This document shows positions 4,798-5,329 of a stretch of DNA of 5,329 bases, in pieces (positions within the stretch are counted from its first letter, which is position 1; every line of letters starts with the position of its first letter). The translations under genes and the position numbers were made by a program. A model generated the notes under the pieces. The model saw only the letters and a program-made list of their open reading frames with translations. It did no database searches and was not told the DNA's origin. The DNA is from an uncultured Leuconostoc sp. Lineage in GTDB: Bacteria; Bacillota; Bacilli; Lactobacillales; Lactobacillaceae. The stretch is taken from contig USIU01000093.1 of assembly GCA_900554745.1 (NCBI GenBank), positions 1 through 5,329 of the forward strand, read 5' to 3'.

Positions 4798-5329
4798 AGG
4801 CCATGAAATAAGTTAAAATCTTCGTTTCATCTAAAGCGGCCTTTTCATCGTCACGGACATCGAGTACGATTTTACCAGCATTTAGAATGATGAGGCGATT
4901 ACCATAGGTTAAGGCATCTGCTAAATTATGGGTAATCATCAGGGCAGTCAGATGATTTTTGACGACTTGATCATTGGTCGCATGCATCAATTGTTCAGAT
5001 GTTTTCGGATCTAATGCGGCTGTATGTTCATCTAGGAGTAATAATTCAGGCTTGACGCGCGTCGCCATCAGAAAGCTCAAGGCTTGGCGTTGACCACCGG
5101 ATAGATCACCAGTCGCAGTTTGTAAACGCGTATCTAAATTGTTACCCATCACCTTGGTCAATTGGGCATACTCAGCGAGTTTTTCTTTGGTGAGGCCACG
5201 GGGCCGTAAAGTCCGTTTTTGCCCACGTTTTTCGGCTAATAAGAGGTTTTCGGCAACGGTCATGCGTGGCGCAGTCCCCATTTTAGGATCTTGGAAAACA
5301 CGCGCGATGGTGTTTGTTCGTGAAACCGC
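4796..5329 (-). CDS. ABC transporter ATP-binding protein, COG1101-like (5' partial)
   Basis: This is the cytoplasmic ATPase of an ABC importer. The 177 visible residues are the C-terminal part of a ~255-265-residue protein; the start and Walker A lie beyond the right edge. The frame is open to the edge, and the Met at 5279-5281 is internal, because the 16 codons upstream of it contain IARVFQDPK, the Q-loop. From the window edge: Q-loop Q13 in VFQDP, TAPRMTVAENL at 19-29, ABC signature LSGGQRQAL at 76-84, Walker B LLLLDEH with D100 and catalytic E101, D-loop TAALDPKT, and switch H134 in MITHN. The phrases VFQDPKMGTAP-MT--ENL and LLLLDEHTAALDPKT are characteristic of COG1101 ATPases, which pair with a COG4120 permease and a COG2984 substrate-binding lipoprotein. 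Members of that group include streptococcal transporters linked to tryptophan uptake. Those partners should lie upstream of this gene, outside the window. All core ATPase residues in view are intact. Confidence 0.9.
   Translation of the reverse strand, partial: AVSRTNTIARVFQDPKMGTAPRMTVAENLLLAEKRGQKRTLRPRGLTKEKLAEYAQLTKVMGNNLDTRLQTATGDLSGGQRQALSFLMATRVKPELLLLDEHTAALDPKTSEQLMHATNDQVVKNHLTALMITHNLADALTYGNRLIILNAGKIVLDVRDDEKAALDETKILTYFMA

Noticed and set aside
5279..5281. ATG (minus strand) as the start of a short ABC ATPase
   Set aside because: The Q-loop VFQDP lies upstream of it in the same open frame, so it is an internal Met of a gene cut by the window edge, not a truncated gene.

Overview
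This window looks like a piece of a Lactobacillales chromosome, most likely Lactobacillaceae (Lactobacillus sensu lato or Weissella). The evidence is moderate GC with Firmicutes-type ribosome binding sites and sigma-A-like promoters, short hairpin/T-run terminators, and an L-2-hydroxyisocaproate dehydrogenase that closely resembles the Weissella confusa enzyme. Genus assignment is inference. No mobile element, phage gene, tRNA/rRNA or CRISPR array is visible. All six genes belong to recognisable families.

Layout, left to right: (1) a CNT/NupC-type nucleoside transporter on +, missing its N-terminus at the left edge, ends at 1051. (2) A 31-bp convergent gap holds a bidirectional terminator. 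(3) An L-2-hydroxyacid (hydroxyisocaproate/lactate-type) dehydrogenase lies on - at 1083-1997. (4) A 228-bp divergent intergenic region (1998-2225) carries the dehydrogenase promoter, a perfect 16-bp match to the universal ParB-binding centromere site parS, a second inverted repeat abutting it, and the azlC promoter. (5) azlC and azlD on + form a translationally coupled branched-chain amino-acid exporter pair closed by a terminator at about 3281-3305. (6) An amino-acid permease of the AAT/APC type lies on + at 3435-4772. (7) A second compact bidirectional terminator overlaps the stop codons of both flanking genes. (8) The C-terminal two-thirds of an ABC transporter ATPase (COG1101-like, the TrpX/Y/Z-type amino-acid uptake group) lies on - and runs off the right edge.

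Five of the six genes concern amino acids or their 2-keto/2-hydroxy derivatives: AzlCD exports branched-chain amino acids, the dehydrogenase can reduce 2-ketoisocaproate (from leucine) to 2-hydroxyisocaproate while reoxidising NADH, and the permease and ABC ATPase are probably importers. The functional link is inference from proximity and the shared divergent control region.

The most notable non-coding signal is the parS-like palindrome at 2076-2091. If it is bound by ParB, this window lies in the origin-proximal part of the chromosome, and the centromere site sits about 10 bp upstream of the dehydrogenase -35 box. I saw no clearly novel multi-gene system.
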